Positions 1 through 5,383 of a stretch of 5,383 nt of DNA are shown piece after piece. Positions within the stretch are counted from its first letter, which is position 1. Each line of letters opens with the position of its first letter. Location of the stretch: the NCBI GenBank assembly GCA_016281435.1, contig JAEEIQ010000060.1, positions 1 through 5,383 of the forward strand. Reading direction: 5' to 3'. A program made the position numbers and the translations under genes. Source of the DNA: Bacteroidales bacterium (lineage in GTDB: Bacteria > Bacteroidota > Bacteroidia > Bacteroidales > UBA932). The notes below the pieces were generated by a model. The model was not told where the DNA came from. It was given only the letters and a program-made list of their open reading frames with translations, and did not search any database.

Positions 1-1510
1 ACAAGCGCCAGTCGGCGGAAAGTTCCGCTCCTGTATTGGCGAACTGCCCGACATTGCGGTTCTGCCTCTTGCCGTCTACAATGTTGACCTCGATGATGTT
101 GCTTCCGACAGTGTTGAAGACGCTGGCTTCGACATTCAGGGCCCCGTCAAGGAAATGATGACCGGCAGTCAGGTCATAACTCCATGCCTTCTCGGGAAGG
201 AGCGCCTCATTCGCCACGGCATACATGTAGAGTTCGCGCATGTTGGGCATGCGGAAGCCCTTCGAGACGGAGGCTTTCAGCGTGGTCGCATTGCCCGGCA
301 TCCAGGAAAGTCCGAACTGCGGAAGCCATTCTATCCCGTATGCCTCGTGGCGGTCCATGCGCAGGCCGGCGCTGAGGGTGACGGAGCCGAGAGTGTGGGT
401 GTCAAGGAGATAAACAGCCTGCTCGCTGAGTTTCTTGTGGTCGGCGTAGATTTCCGTTTCGGGATTGCGGTAGGCGTTGCCGCCGTAGAACAGCAGGTCC
501 ACGCCCGCGGTCAGTTTGTTGCCGTCAAAGAAGGAAGCCGTCTGGTATGCGGTCAGCCCGGCCGTATAATCCGTCCCATGGAAAAGGAAAGGCTGGGCAG
601 GAGCACCTTCGAGATGGCCGTCGTTGATGATATGGTGGCCCCAGTTATAATAGAGGTCGACCGTCCCGGAGCTCTTTCCGCAATTGTTCTCCAGAGACAC
701 ACCGCCCATTCCGCGAAGGATGCGGGCAGTACCGTCAAGCATGGGAGACGCGACCGTCCCGGGGTTCTGCGAATCGGCGTCTACAAAACTGAGACGCGCC
801 TTCGCCTTCCAGACAGGTGAGAACTGATATGCCGCTCCGAGCATCCCTCCCAGGGAAGAAAACGCCGAGTTGTCCCTGTGTCCGTCCGTATGGTCATAGT
901 TGAAAGTCGCGGAAGCGGAAAAGCGGCCTGACTTGTAGCTGTCATACACCTGTCCCCTGTATGTCCCGTAAGATCCTCCAAGGAGCTTCAGCGAGAGTTT
1001 GTTGCCGTCGGAGACGGGCTGCTTCGTCAGGATATTGATGGCCCCGCCCATGGCGTTGGATCCGTACAGGACGGACGCTGCGCCGCGGGAGACCTCAACC
1101 TTCTCGGCGTTCGCGGCGAGATATTCGTCCGCGACGGGGTGGCCGTAAATGGATTCAAACTGGGGGTGACCGTCGATGAGGATCAGGACACGACCCGCAC
1201 CGGCGCCGAAACCGCGCAGGGAGATGGCCCCGGCCGAACCGCCGGAAACTCCGTATCCCGTCACTCCCCTGCTGGTCACGAACAAGCCGGGGACCTGCTC
1301 CATGAGGACGGGCATCAGGGCGTTCTCGTCACTGTTGACGATAGCCTGGCTGCCAACTACGCTGACAGGAGCGGGGACCTGGTCACGCAGCATCGAAACC
1401 CTTGTCCCGGTGACAACAGAAGTGCTCAGGGTATCGGTTTTTTCTATAGGATCGGCATAAAGGCCGGCTGCAATGGCCATCAGTACGGCCGAAAGGATGA
1501 TTCTCTTCAT
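1..1510 (-). CDS. TonB-dependent outer-membrane receptor (partial, C-terminus off left edge)
   Basis: Outer-membrane beta-barrel transporter that imports a scarce ligand using energy from TonB-ExbBD. The frame is open from the ATG at 1510 to the window edge, giving 503 residues; full receptors of this kind are usually 600-750. Residues 1-19 form a signal peptide (MKRI, hydrophobic core, probable cleavage after LYA). A TonB-box-like segment DTLSTSVVTGTR (26-37) resembles the BtuB box. The plug domain spans about 42-165, with ISLRGFGAG, VLILIDG and the hallmark VLYGSNAMGGAINI (147-160). Barrel strands follow, including SKGFRMPNMRELYMY (416-430). There is no N-terminal carboxypeptidase-like domain, so it is not a SusC-type glycan receptor; it resembles the cobalamin/siderophore branch. 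It is divergent from an AraC-family regulator, a pairing typical of siderophore or metal-complex receptors. The ligand cannot be read from the sequence. Confidence 0.93.
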   Translation of the reverse strand, partial: MKRIILSAVLMAIAAGLYADPIEKTDTLSTSVVTGTRVSMLRDQVPAPVSVVGSQAIVNSDENALMPVLMEQVPGLFVTSRGVTGYGVSGGSAGAISLRGFGAGAGRVLILIDGHPQFESIYGHPVADEYLAANAEKVEVSRGAASVLYGSNAMGGAINILTKQPVSDGNKLSLKLLGGSYGTYRGQVYDSYKSGRFSASATFNYDHTDGHRDNSAFSSLGGMLGAAYQFSPVWKAKARLSFVDADSQNPGTVASPMLDGTARILRGMGGVSLENNCGKSSGTVDLYYNWGHHIINDGHLEGAPAQPFLFHGTDYTAGLTAYQTASFFDGNKLTAGVDLLFYGGNAYRNPETEIYADHKKLSEQAVYLLDTHTLGSVTLSAGLRMDRHEAYGIEWLPQFGLSWMPGNATTLKASVSKGFRMPNMRELYMYAVANEALLPEKAWSYDLTAGHHFLDGALNVEASVFNTVGSNIIEVNIVDGKRQNRNVGQFANTGAELSADWRL

Positions 1511-1530
1511 TGCTTCAATAATTCCGGATG

Positions 1531-1538
1531 CAAAATAA
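1531..1538 (-). promoter_or_regulatory. Weak -7 box candidate for the receptor gene
   Basis: Read on the minus strand this is TTATTTTG, one mismatch from the Bacteroidetes -7 consensus TAnnTTTG. It would place the transcript start near 1527, giving a leader of about 17 bases before the ATG at 1510. No TTTG or TTG -33 element is visible at the expected 19-21 bases upstream, where the AraC-type repeats begin instead. A weak, activator-dependent promoter would look like this, but the assignment is tentative. Confidence 0.35.
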
Positions 1539-1555
1539 ATCACAATTAATTTTTA

Positions 1556-1563
1556 TAACTTTG
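1556..1563 (+). promoter_or_regulatory. -7 promoter box for the AraC-family regulator
   Basis: TAACTTTG is an exact match to the Bacteroidetes -7 consensus TAnnTTTG on the plus strand. It puts the transcript start near 1567-1570, about 30 bases before the ATG at 1601. The last four bases of the box are the first four of the left operator repeat, so a protein bound there would block RNA polymerase. No clear -33 element is seen upstream. Confidence 0.55.
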
Positions 1564-1597
1564 CTGTGCGTGCCAGATTATTTTGCTGTGCGTGTCA
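1560..1597 (+). promoter_or_regulatory. Tandem direct repeat, probable AraC-type operator
   Basis: Two 16-base copies lie at 1560-1575 (TTTGCTGTGCGTGCCA) and 1582-1597 (TTTGCTGTGCGTGTCA). They differ at one position and are offset by exactly 22 bp, about two helical turns. Same-face tandem sites with 21-22 bp periodicity are typical of AraC-family dimers. The pair sits between a divergent AraC-type gene and a receptor gene. It overlaps the regulator's -7 box and lies about 33-70 bases upstream of the inferred receptor transcript start, which suits activation of the receptor together with autoregulation. Confidence 0.6.
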
Positions 1598-1600
1598 ATC

Positions 1601-2443
1601 ATGGAAGATTCAAGGGTCCTGGAATACGGCGGCGTGGCCTTCTCCTGCATCCACAAGGAGAATACGAGGGAAGTGTTTTCCCTCCGGGACCACGCCCTCA
1701 TCTATCTCAGCGGCGGCAAACTGGAGATAATCGGACCGGAAGGGACGACACGACTGTCCCCCGGGGAATGCGCATTCATACGCAAGGACCGCCGCGTCAC
1801 CCTCGCCAAATCACGCGAGAAGGAAGGGGCTCCGTACAAGGCCGTCACCATGAGGTTCAGCCGGAAATTCCTGCTGGAGTATTACAGGACGGTACGGGAA
1901 GCCGGGATACCGACCTGGGCGGAACGCGAAGAGGACCCCGTGCTGAAAATCCCGGCGCGGCCGGACGTTTCCGCGTTGTTCCAGTCCCTGATGCCATATT
2001 TCTGGTCAGACGAGAAGCCGGACAAGGAATGGCTGGACATGAAGATGACCGAAGGACTGATGTGCATACTGAAGACGGAGCCGAACGTATATGCCTCCCT
2101 GTTCGATTTCACGAGCAGATGGAAGATAGACCTTGTGGGATTCATGGATGAAAACTATATGGCCGAATTGTCCCTGACGGAGTTCGCGAACTACACGGGG
2201 CGAAGCCTTTCATCCTTCAACAGGGACTTCCGGAAAGCATACGGGCAGGCTCCGCAGAAATGGTTGATTGCAAAAAGGCTGGATTTGTCGAAGGAACTGT
2301 TGCAAACCCGCGGATGCAAGGTTGCAGAAGCCATGTCCGACGCCGGATTCAGCAATCTCTCCTATTTTTCAAGGGCATATAAGGAACGCTTCGGCCACAG
2401 CCCCAGCGAAGAGAAAAGAGCCGGAACTCCTATTTGCCGATAG
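1601..2443 (+). CDS. AraC-family transcriptional regulator
   Basis: Cytoplasmic DNA-binding regulator of 280 residues, a normal length for the family. Residues 1 to about 95 look like a beta-rich effector-binding/dimerisation domain: [12 protein letters not shown] (32-43), a glycine turn near LSPGECAFI (52-60), and [14 protein letters not shown] (82-95). The C-terminal HTH_18/AraC DNA-binding domain covers about 176-270. Its first helix-turn-helix includes [24 protein letters not shown] (split at 187-200 and 201-210); the second contains [20 protein letters not shown] (241-260) followed by KERFGHSP, the family signature. The ATG at 1601 is preferred over an upstream in-frame TTG at 1583, because the TTG lies inside the operator repeat and adds only six residues. 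The gene is divergent from the TonB-dependent receptor, its likely target. The inducer is unknown. Confidence 0.92.
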   Translation: MEDSRVLEYGGVAFSCIHKENTREVFSLRDHALIYLSGGKLEIIGPEGTTRLSPGECAFIRKDRRVTLAKSREKEGAPYKAVTMRFSRKFLLEYYRTVREAGIPTWAEREEDPVLKIPARPDVSALFQSLMPYFWSDEKPDKEWLDMKMTEGLMCILKTEPNVYASLFDFTSRWKIDLVGFMDENYMAELSLTEFANYTGRSLSSFNRDFRKAYGQAPQKWLIAKRLDLSKELLQTRGCKVAEAMSDAGFSNLSYFSRAYKERFGHSPSEEKRAGTPICR

Positions 2444-3020
2444 CGCGGAGGAACTCCTGCCGGCGGGCGGCATCTTTTTCGAAAAGCCCGGAATAAGAAC
2501 ATGTGAACGTGCTGGTCCCGGGTTTCTCGACCCCGCGCATGATCATGCAGGTGTGTGAGGCCTCGACAGCTACGGCCACCCCGAGTGCGCCGAGGGTCTG
2601 CTGTATGCATCCGCATATCTCGACGGTAAGACGTTCCTGGACCTGTAGCCTGCGGGCAAACACTTCCACCACGCGGGCTATCTTGCTGAGCCCGGTGATG
2701 GTACCGTCGGGGATATAAGCGACATGGCATTTGCCGGTGAACGGGAGCATGTGGTGCTCGCACAGGGAGAACAGTTCAATGTCCCTTACCAGGACCATCT
2801 CACCGTAACGCTCCTCGAAGAGGGCCTGCCTGAGTATCGATGCGCCGTCCTCGGAATACCCTTTCGTAAGGAACTGCATGCTTCTCGCAACCCTCTCGGG
2901 CGTCTTTGCAAGCCCCTCCCTGTCGGGGTTCTCCCCCAGAAGTACAAGTATTTCCCTTACATGGGACGCAATCTGCTCCGTTACCTTCGCATCGAAGGAT
3001 TCTTCTCTTCTGTAAGCCAT
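2430..3020 (-). CDS. folE: GTP cyclohydrolase I
   Basis: Cytoplasmic enzyme converting GTP and water to 7,8-dihydroneopterin triphosphate and formate, the first step toward tetrahydrofolate and also of the queuosine precursor route. The protein has 196 residues, matching compact bacterial type IA enzymes. Zinc ligands are in place: C87 and H90 in [12 protein letters not shown] (85-96) and C158 in HTCMIMRGV (156-164). [17 protein letters not shown] (31-47) and the substrate-site segment [20 protein letters not shown] (109-128) are also typical. The ATG at 3020 gives [10 protein letters not shown], where family similarity begins. A longer reading from a TTG at 3095 would add 25 unconserved residues and run across the promoter. 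The gene is convergent with, and overlaps by 14 bp, the AraC-family gene, and is divergent from a radical SAM gene. Confidence 0.97.
   Translation of the reverse strand: MAYRREESFDAKVTEQIASHVREILVLLGENPDREGLAKTPERVARSMQFLTKGYSEDGASILRQALFEERYGEMVLVRDIELFSLCEHHMLPFTGKCHVAYIPDGTITGLSKIARVVEVFARRLQVQERLTVEICGCIQQTLGALGVAVAVEASHTCMIMRGVEKPGTSTFTCSYSGLFEKDAARRQEFLRAIGK
2458..2479 (+). terminator. Possible intrinsic terminator of the AraC-family gene, inside folE
   Basis: A 5-bp stem TGCCG/CGGCA (2458-2462 with 2468-2472) with a five-base loop is followed by TCTTTTT, 14 bases after the regulator's stop codon. It lies within the folE coding region on the opposite strand, as expected when two convergent genes overlap. 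The stem is short, so it may terminate only partially. Confidence 0.35.
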
Positions 3021-3024
3021 GGGA

Positions 3025-3032
3025 CAAAAGTA
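3025..3032 (-). promoter_or_regulatory. -7 promoter box of folE
   Basis: On the minus strand this is TACTTTTG, an exact TAnnTTTG match. Only four bases (TCCC) separate it from the folE ATG at 3020, so transcription from it would start at or within about three bases of the start codon. A TTTG lies 12 bases upstream (3045-3048), too close for a standard -33 box. Confidence 0.5.
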
Positions 3033-3065
3033 GCAACATTTTTTCAAAGAGAGAGCGCAAATCGC

Positions 3066-3073
3066 TATATTTG
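3066..3073 (+). promoter_or_regulatory. -7 promoter box of the radical SAM gene
   Basis: TATATTTG is an exact TAnnTTTG match on the plus strand, 21 bases before the ATG at 3095. This predicts a leader of about 15-18 bases. A near-consensus -33 element, TTTC, lies at 3042-3045, 20 bases upstream. Confidence 0.6.
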
Positions 3074-3094
3074 CTCCTGCTAAAAAAACAGACA

Positions 3095-3850
3095 ATGCTG
3101 AGAGAAGACACCGTTTTCGGTCCGATAAAATCGCGCCGCCTCGGAAACTCCTTGGGCATCAACCTGCTGCCCAGGGAAGGCAAGATTTGCAATTTCGACT
3201 GCATCTACTGCGAATGCGGATGGAACAGGGACGGCCGCGGGGACACGAAACTGCCGTCCGCGGCACAGGTCCGCAGCGCGCTCGAGGACAAGCTTACGGC
3301 CCTGCTTCTGGAGGGTACTCCGGTGGATTCCATCACTTTCAGCGGCGACGGGGAGCCGACGCTCAACCCGGATTTTCCGGCAATCATCGACGACACGCTC
3401 CGCCTTCGCGACGCATTCTGCCCCCAGGCAAAGGTATCGGTGCTTTCTAACGCCACCAGGGTCCATGTCCCGGAAGTTTTCGCCGCGCTCCGCAAGGTCG
3501 ACAATCCCATCCTCAAGATAGACGCCCCGACGGACGGTCTGGCTGCCAGGATCAACAATCCGGCCCCGGGATACAGCGTGCGCCGCGTCGTGGAGGCGCT
3601 GAAAGGATTCAAAGGAGATTTTGTCCTGCAGACAATGTTCCTGAAGGGTCCGGACTTCGACTCTTCGGCGCCGGAAGTCCTTCTGCCATGGATGGATATA
3701 GTCCGCGAACTAAGGCCCCGCCAGGTCATGGTCTATACCATTGACCGTCCCACCCCGGCCGAAGGCCTGCAGAAATTCAGCGCGGAGCGGATGCGCACGC
3801 TTGTGGCCCCGCTGCTGGAAGAAGGCTTCGACATCCAGATCAGGGGATAG
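3095..3850 (+). CDS. Radical SAM protein, wyosine-synthase-like (COG0731 type)
   Basis: Cytoplasmic iron-sulfur enzyme expected to cleave S-adenosylmethionine and start radical chemistry on an unknown substrate. The protein has 251 residues. The cluster motif is CNFDCIYC (Cys32, Cys36, Cys39), with an extra Cys41 directly after it. The opening [19 protein letters not shown] (8-26) and SAM-contacting [10 protein letters not shown] (81-90) are hallmarks of the COG0731 group, named for archaeal wyosine (tRNA-Phe imidazoG37) formation. VLSNAT (116-121) and LKIDAP (140-145) continue the partial TIM barrel. The bacterial members of this group have no firmly assigned role that I know of. The ATG at 3095 is chosen because similarity starts within eight residues and an exact -7 box lies just upstream; the open frame further upstream runs through folE. 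It is not QueE despite the neighbouring folE, because the order of motifs fits COG0731 better. Confidence 0.88.
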   Translation: MLREDTVFGPIKSRRLGNSLGINLLPREGKICNFDCIYCECGWNRDGRGDTKLPSAAQVRSALEDKLTALLLEGTPVDSITFSGDGEPTLNPDFPAIIDDTLRLRDAFCPQAKVSVLSNATRVHVPEVFAALRKVDNPILKIDAPTDGLAARINNPAPGYSVRRVVEALKGFKGDFVLQTMFLKGPDFDSSAPEVLLPWMDIVRELRPRQVMVYTIDRPTPAEGLQKFSAERMRTLVAPLLEEGFDIQIRG

Positions 3851-3856
3851 CCCTGG

Positions 3857-4531
3857 TCAATAATCCATAACCGGACGTACGGACCGCCCGAAATACCGGT
3901 TGTTGTCGTAGCGGCGGATATTGGTAGAAATGAAATAAAGGTAACCGGCGCTGTAGGGAGATGCGGCGCAGAGGGTTGATGACCAGTATTGCCCGCCAAA
4001 GCCGACGCCGGTGGTGTCGGCCTGCTGCCGGAACCCTGCGGCCGGAAGGAAGATTCGCGCACCGTTCCGCAGGCTCGTAACCCTGTAGCCGTTGACTCCG
4101 TCCAGTTCAGTCCATTCCCATTCGCAGTTCTCGGCATTGCGGAGCTCCGTCCACTCCGCATCGGTCGGGATGCGCCACTTGCCTACAAGCCGGTATCGGG
4201 CAACGTCGTCCTCCCGCTCAAGCTCCGTCTTCCCGTCCACGACACCCCGGGCTGCCAGGGTGTTGTACTTTGTGAAAGACTTGGCGTCGCCGCGGCAGTG
4301 CTTGTACGTCGCCCAGGTATAGACATCCTTCGGGACGGTTTCGCCCCATGCATAATAATCCCCGAATTCCTCGGGGCGGCTGGCTCCGACATTCCAGCCT
4401 CTCCATTTGACGGAAAGGCCCATGTCCACGATTTCTCCGGGCCTGGGGTAGCTCGCCCGTTCCCTTTCCTGTTTCCTGCAGGACGCCAGGGACAGAAGGA
4501 GCAACAATATCAGGGCAAAGGATTTCTTCAT
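3857..4531 (-). CDS. FISUMP-domain lipoprotein
   Basis: Predicted lipoprotein of 224 residues, role unknown. Residues 1-18 are a lipoprotein signal peptide: MKKS, a long leucine-rich core, and lipobox LASC with the lipidated Cys18. The charged tail after Cys18 (RKQERER) is not an obvious Bacteroidetes surface-export signal, so whether it faces periplasm or outside is unclear. Residues about 33-224 form one FISUMP-type (Fibrobacter major paralogous) domain common in Bacteroidales: VDMGLSVKW (35-43), NVGASRPEEFGDYYAWGE (47-64), KWRIPTDAEWTEL (118-130), IFLPAAGF (160-167), GQYWSST (180-186) and the closing RSVRPV (216-221). Such proteins are often secreted or surface-attached; no catalytic site is evident. 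It follows gnd on the same strand, 51 bases after its stop, but a terminator lies between. Its 3' end is only six bases from that of the radical SAM gene. Confidence 0.85.
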   Translation of the reverse strand: MKKSFALILLLLLSLASCRKQERERASYPRPGEIVDMGLSVKWRGWNVGASRPEEFGDYYAWGETVPKDVYTWATYKHCRGDAKSFTKYNTLAARGVVDGKTELEREDDVARYRLVGKWRIPTDAEWTELRNAENCEWEWTELDGVNGYRVTSLRNGARIFLPAAGFRQQADTTGVGFGGQYWSSTLCAASPYSAGYLYFISTNIRRYDNNRYFGRSVRPVMDY

Positions 4532-4536
4532 ATCAT

Positions 4537-4570
4537 AAACAAAAGGGCCGGCCCTGAAGAAGCCGGCCCT
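4537..4570 (-). terminator. Rho-independent terminator of gnd
   Basis: On the minus strand a 9-bp GC-rich stem, AGGGCCGGC paired with GCCGGCCCT, encloses a nine-base loop (4553-4561) and is followed by TTTTGTTT. It starts 12 bases after the gnd stop codon. No T-run follows on the plus strand, so it works in one direction. The second arm is part of the palindrome GGGCCGGCCC, and the sequence TTCAGGGCCGGC occurs twice in a row, allowing alternative pairings. Confidence 0.85.
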
Positions 4571-4582
4571 GAAAGGTTCCGC

Positions 4583-5383
4583 TTATGCGATGTATGTACC
4601 GGCGACGGTGTCTCCGCCGTGTCCGGTCCAGTTCGTGTGGAAGAACTCTCCGCGGGGCTTGTCGGTACGCTCGTATGTGTGGGCGCCGAAGTAGTCCCTC
4701 TGGGCCTGCAGGAGGTTGGCAGGCAGGCGGTCGCAACGGTAGCCGTCGTAGTACTCCAGAGAGGAGATGAGGGTCGGAGCGGGGATTCCGTTTGCGATAG
4801 CGGCGGCAGCCACGTTCCTCCAGCTCTGCTGCGCGTCGGCGAGTTTGGCCTGGAAGTAGGAATCCAGCAGGAGGTTGGCCAGTTCGGGGTTCTTGTCGAA
4901 CGCATCCTTGATCTTGCCGAGGAACACGCTGCGGATGATGCAGCCGCCCCTCCACATGAGAGCGATTCCGCCGTAGTTCAGGTTCCATCCGTATTCCTTC
5001 GCAGCAGCGCGCATCAGGGTGTAGCCCTGGGCGTAGGAAACCACCTTCGCGGCGAAGAGAGCCTTGCGCAGGTCTTCGAGGAAAGCCTTCCTGTCACCGG
5101 TGAACTTCGCGGGTTTCGGGCCTTCGAGTATCTTGCTGGCGGCGACCCTCTCTTCCTTCTGGGCGGACAGGCAGCGCGCGAACACGGCCTCTCCGATCAG
5201 AGTCAGGGGAACACCCTGGTCGAGGGATGCGATTGCAGTCCATTTTCCGGTGCCTTTCTGACCGGCGGTGTCGAGGATGTAGTCGAGCACGTATTTTCCG
5301 TCCTCGTCCTTCTTCGCAAGGATGTCGCGAGTAATCTCGATGAGGTAGCTGTCAAGGTCGCCCTTGTTCCACTCGGCGAAGGT
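4583..5383 (-). CDS. gnd: 6-phosphogluconate dehydrogenase, decarboxylating (partial, N-terminus off right edge)
   Basis: Cytoplasmic oxidative pentose phosphate enzyme: 6-phosphogluconate plus NAD(P)+ gives ribulose 5-phosphate, CO2 and NAD(P)H. The window holds the last 266 residues of a protein usually about 470-490 long, so the Rossmann coenzyme domain and catalytic lysine lie beyond the right edge. The visible part is the all-helical domain and C-terminal tail. It opens with [17 protein letters not shown] (fragment residues 2-18), followed by the family signature [14 protein letters not shown] (36-49). [14 protein letters not shown] (226-239) holds the arginine and histidine (Arg229, His235) equivalent to substrate-binding Arg446 and His452 of the sheep enzyme. 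[20 protein letters not shown] (247-266) is the typical tail. A GTG at 5290 is only an internal valine codon, since conserved sequence continues upstream of it. An intrinsic terminator follows. Confidence 0.97.
   Translation of the reverse strand, partial: TFAEWNKGDLDSYLIEITRDILAKKDEDGKYVLDYILDTAGQKGTGKWTAIASLDQGVPLTLIGEAVFARCLSAQKEERVAASKILEGPKPAKFTGDRKAFLEDLRKALFAAKVVSYAQGYTLMRAAAKEYGWNLNYGGIALMWRGGCIIRSVFLGKIKDAFDKNPELANLLLDSYFQAKLADAQQSWRNVAAAAIANGIPAPTLISSLEYYDGYRCDRLPANLLQAQRDYFGAHTYERTDKPRGEFFHTNWTGHGGDTVAGTYIA

Noticed and set aside
155..820. A 221-codon open frame on the plus strand
   Set aside because: It lies wholly antisense to the receptor gene, whose translation shows clear plug and barrel motifs. 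The antisense product shows no recognisable domain, and long antisense frames are common in GC-rich coding DNA.
2906..3094. Upstream extension of the radical SAM gene from an ATG at 2906
   Set aside because: It would overlap folE almost entirely antisense; family similarity and an exact -7 box both point to the ATG at 3095.
3021..3095. N-terminal extension of folE from a TTG at 3095
   Set aside because: The extra 25 residues are not typical of FolE, run through the -7 box, and would overlap the start of the divergent radical SAM gene.
2430..3850. A queuosine locus made of folE plus a QueE-like radical SAM enzyme
   Set aside because: The radical SAM protein has COG0731 hallmarks ([21 protein letters not shown]) instead of a QueE pattern, the genes are divergent, and no queC, queD or queF is present in the window.
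3841..3855. Bidirectional terminator between the radical SAM and lipoprotein genes
   Set aside because: The stem is only five base pairs and neither strand has a T-run after it.
4540..4547. CCCTTTTG on the minus strand as a -7 box for the lipoprotein gene
   Set aside because: It lacks the conserved TA, and the TTTTG belongs to the terminator stem and T-run.
1..5383. Mobile element, prophage, CRISPR, tRNA or riboswitch signals
   Set aside because: I found no terminal inverted repeats, transposase or integrase motifs, spaced repeat array, tRNA-like cloverleaf, or long untranslated leader able to hold a riboswitch. The only clear tandem repeat is the operator-like pair at 1560-1597.

Overview
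The window looks like a piece of chromosome from a GC-rich member of the Bacteroidota, most likely order Bacteroidales. Three things suggest this. Exact or near-exact Bacteroidetes-type -7 boxes (TAnnTTTG) stand in front of several genes. No start codon has an obvious Shine-Dalgarno sequence. The lipoprotein gene carries a FISUMP-type domain that is abundant in gut Bacteroidales. The genus cannot be fixed from the sequence alone. Nearly all of the window is coding, with no gene-free stretch over about 90 bases, and there is no sign of a mobile element, RNA gene or CRISPR array.

Layout from left to right: (1) 1-1510, minus strand, the N-terminal 503 residues of a TonB-dependent outer-membrane receptor whose C-terminus lies beyond the left edge. 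(2) 1601-2443, plus strand, an AraC-family regulator divergent from the receptor. Their 90-bp shared region holds a 16-bp direct repeat with 22-bp periodicity, which looks like a tandem AraC-type operator. (3) 2430-3020, minus strand, folE (GTP cyclohydrolase I), whose 3' end overlaps the regulator gene by 14 bp. (4) 3095-3850, plus strand, a radical SAM protein of the wyosine-synthase-like (COG0731) type, divergent from folE across 74 bp that contain two exact -7 boxes. (5) 3857-4531, minus strand, a small FISUMP-domain lipoprotein. (6) 4583-5383, minus strand, the C-terminal 266 residues of 6-phosphogluconate dehydrogenase (gnd), followed by a strong intrinsic terminator just ahead of the lipoprotein start.

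The best-supported functional unit is the receptor plus AraC regulator. The repeat overlaps the regulator's own -7 box and lies immediately upstream of a weak receptor promoter, so the regulator probably activates receptor expression and limits its own; this is inference from site position. The other genes are mainly housekeeping (pterin/folate or queuosine precursor, pentose phosphate pathway) or of unknown role (radical SAM protein, lipoprotein). I see no convincing new multi-gene system. The items most worth checking are the tandem operator, a probably leaderless folE transcript, the unassigned radical SAM enzyme, and the terminator that leaves the lipoprotein gene without a visible promoter.
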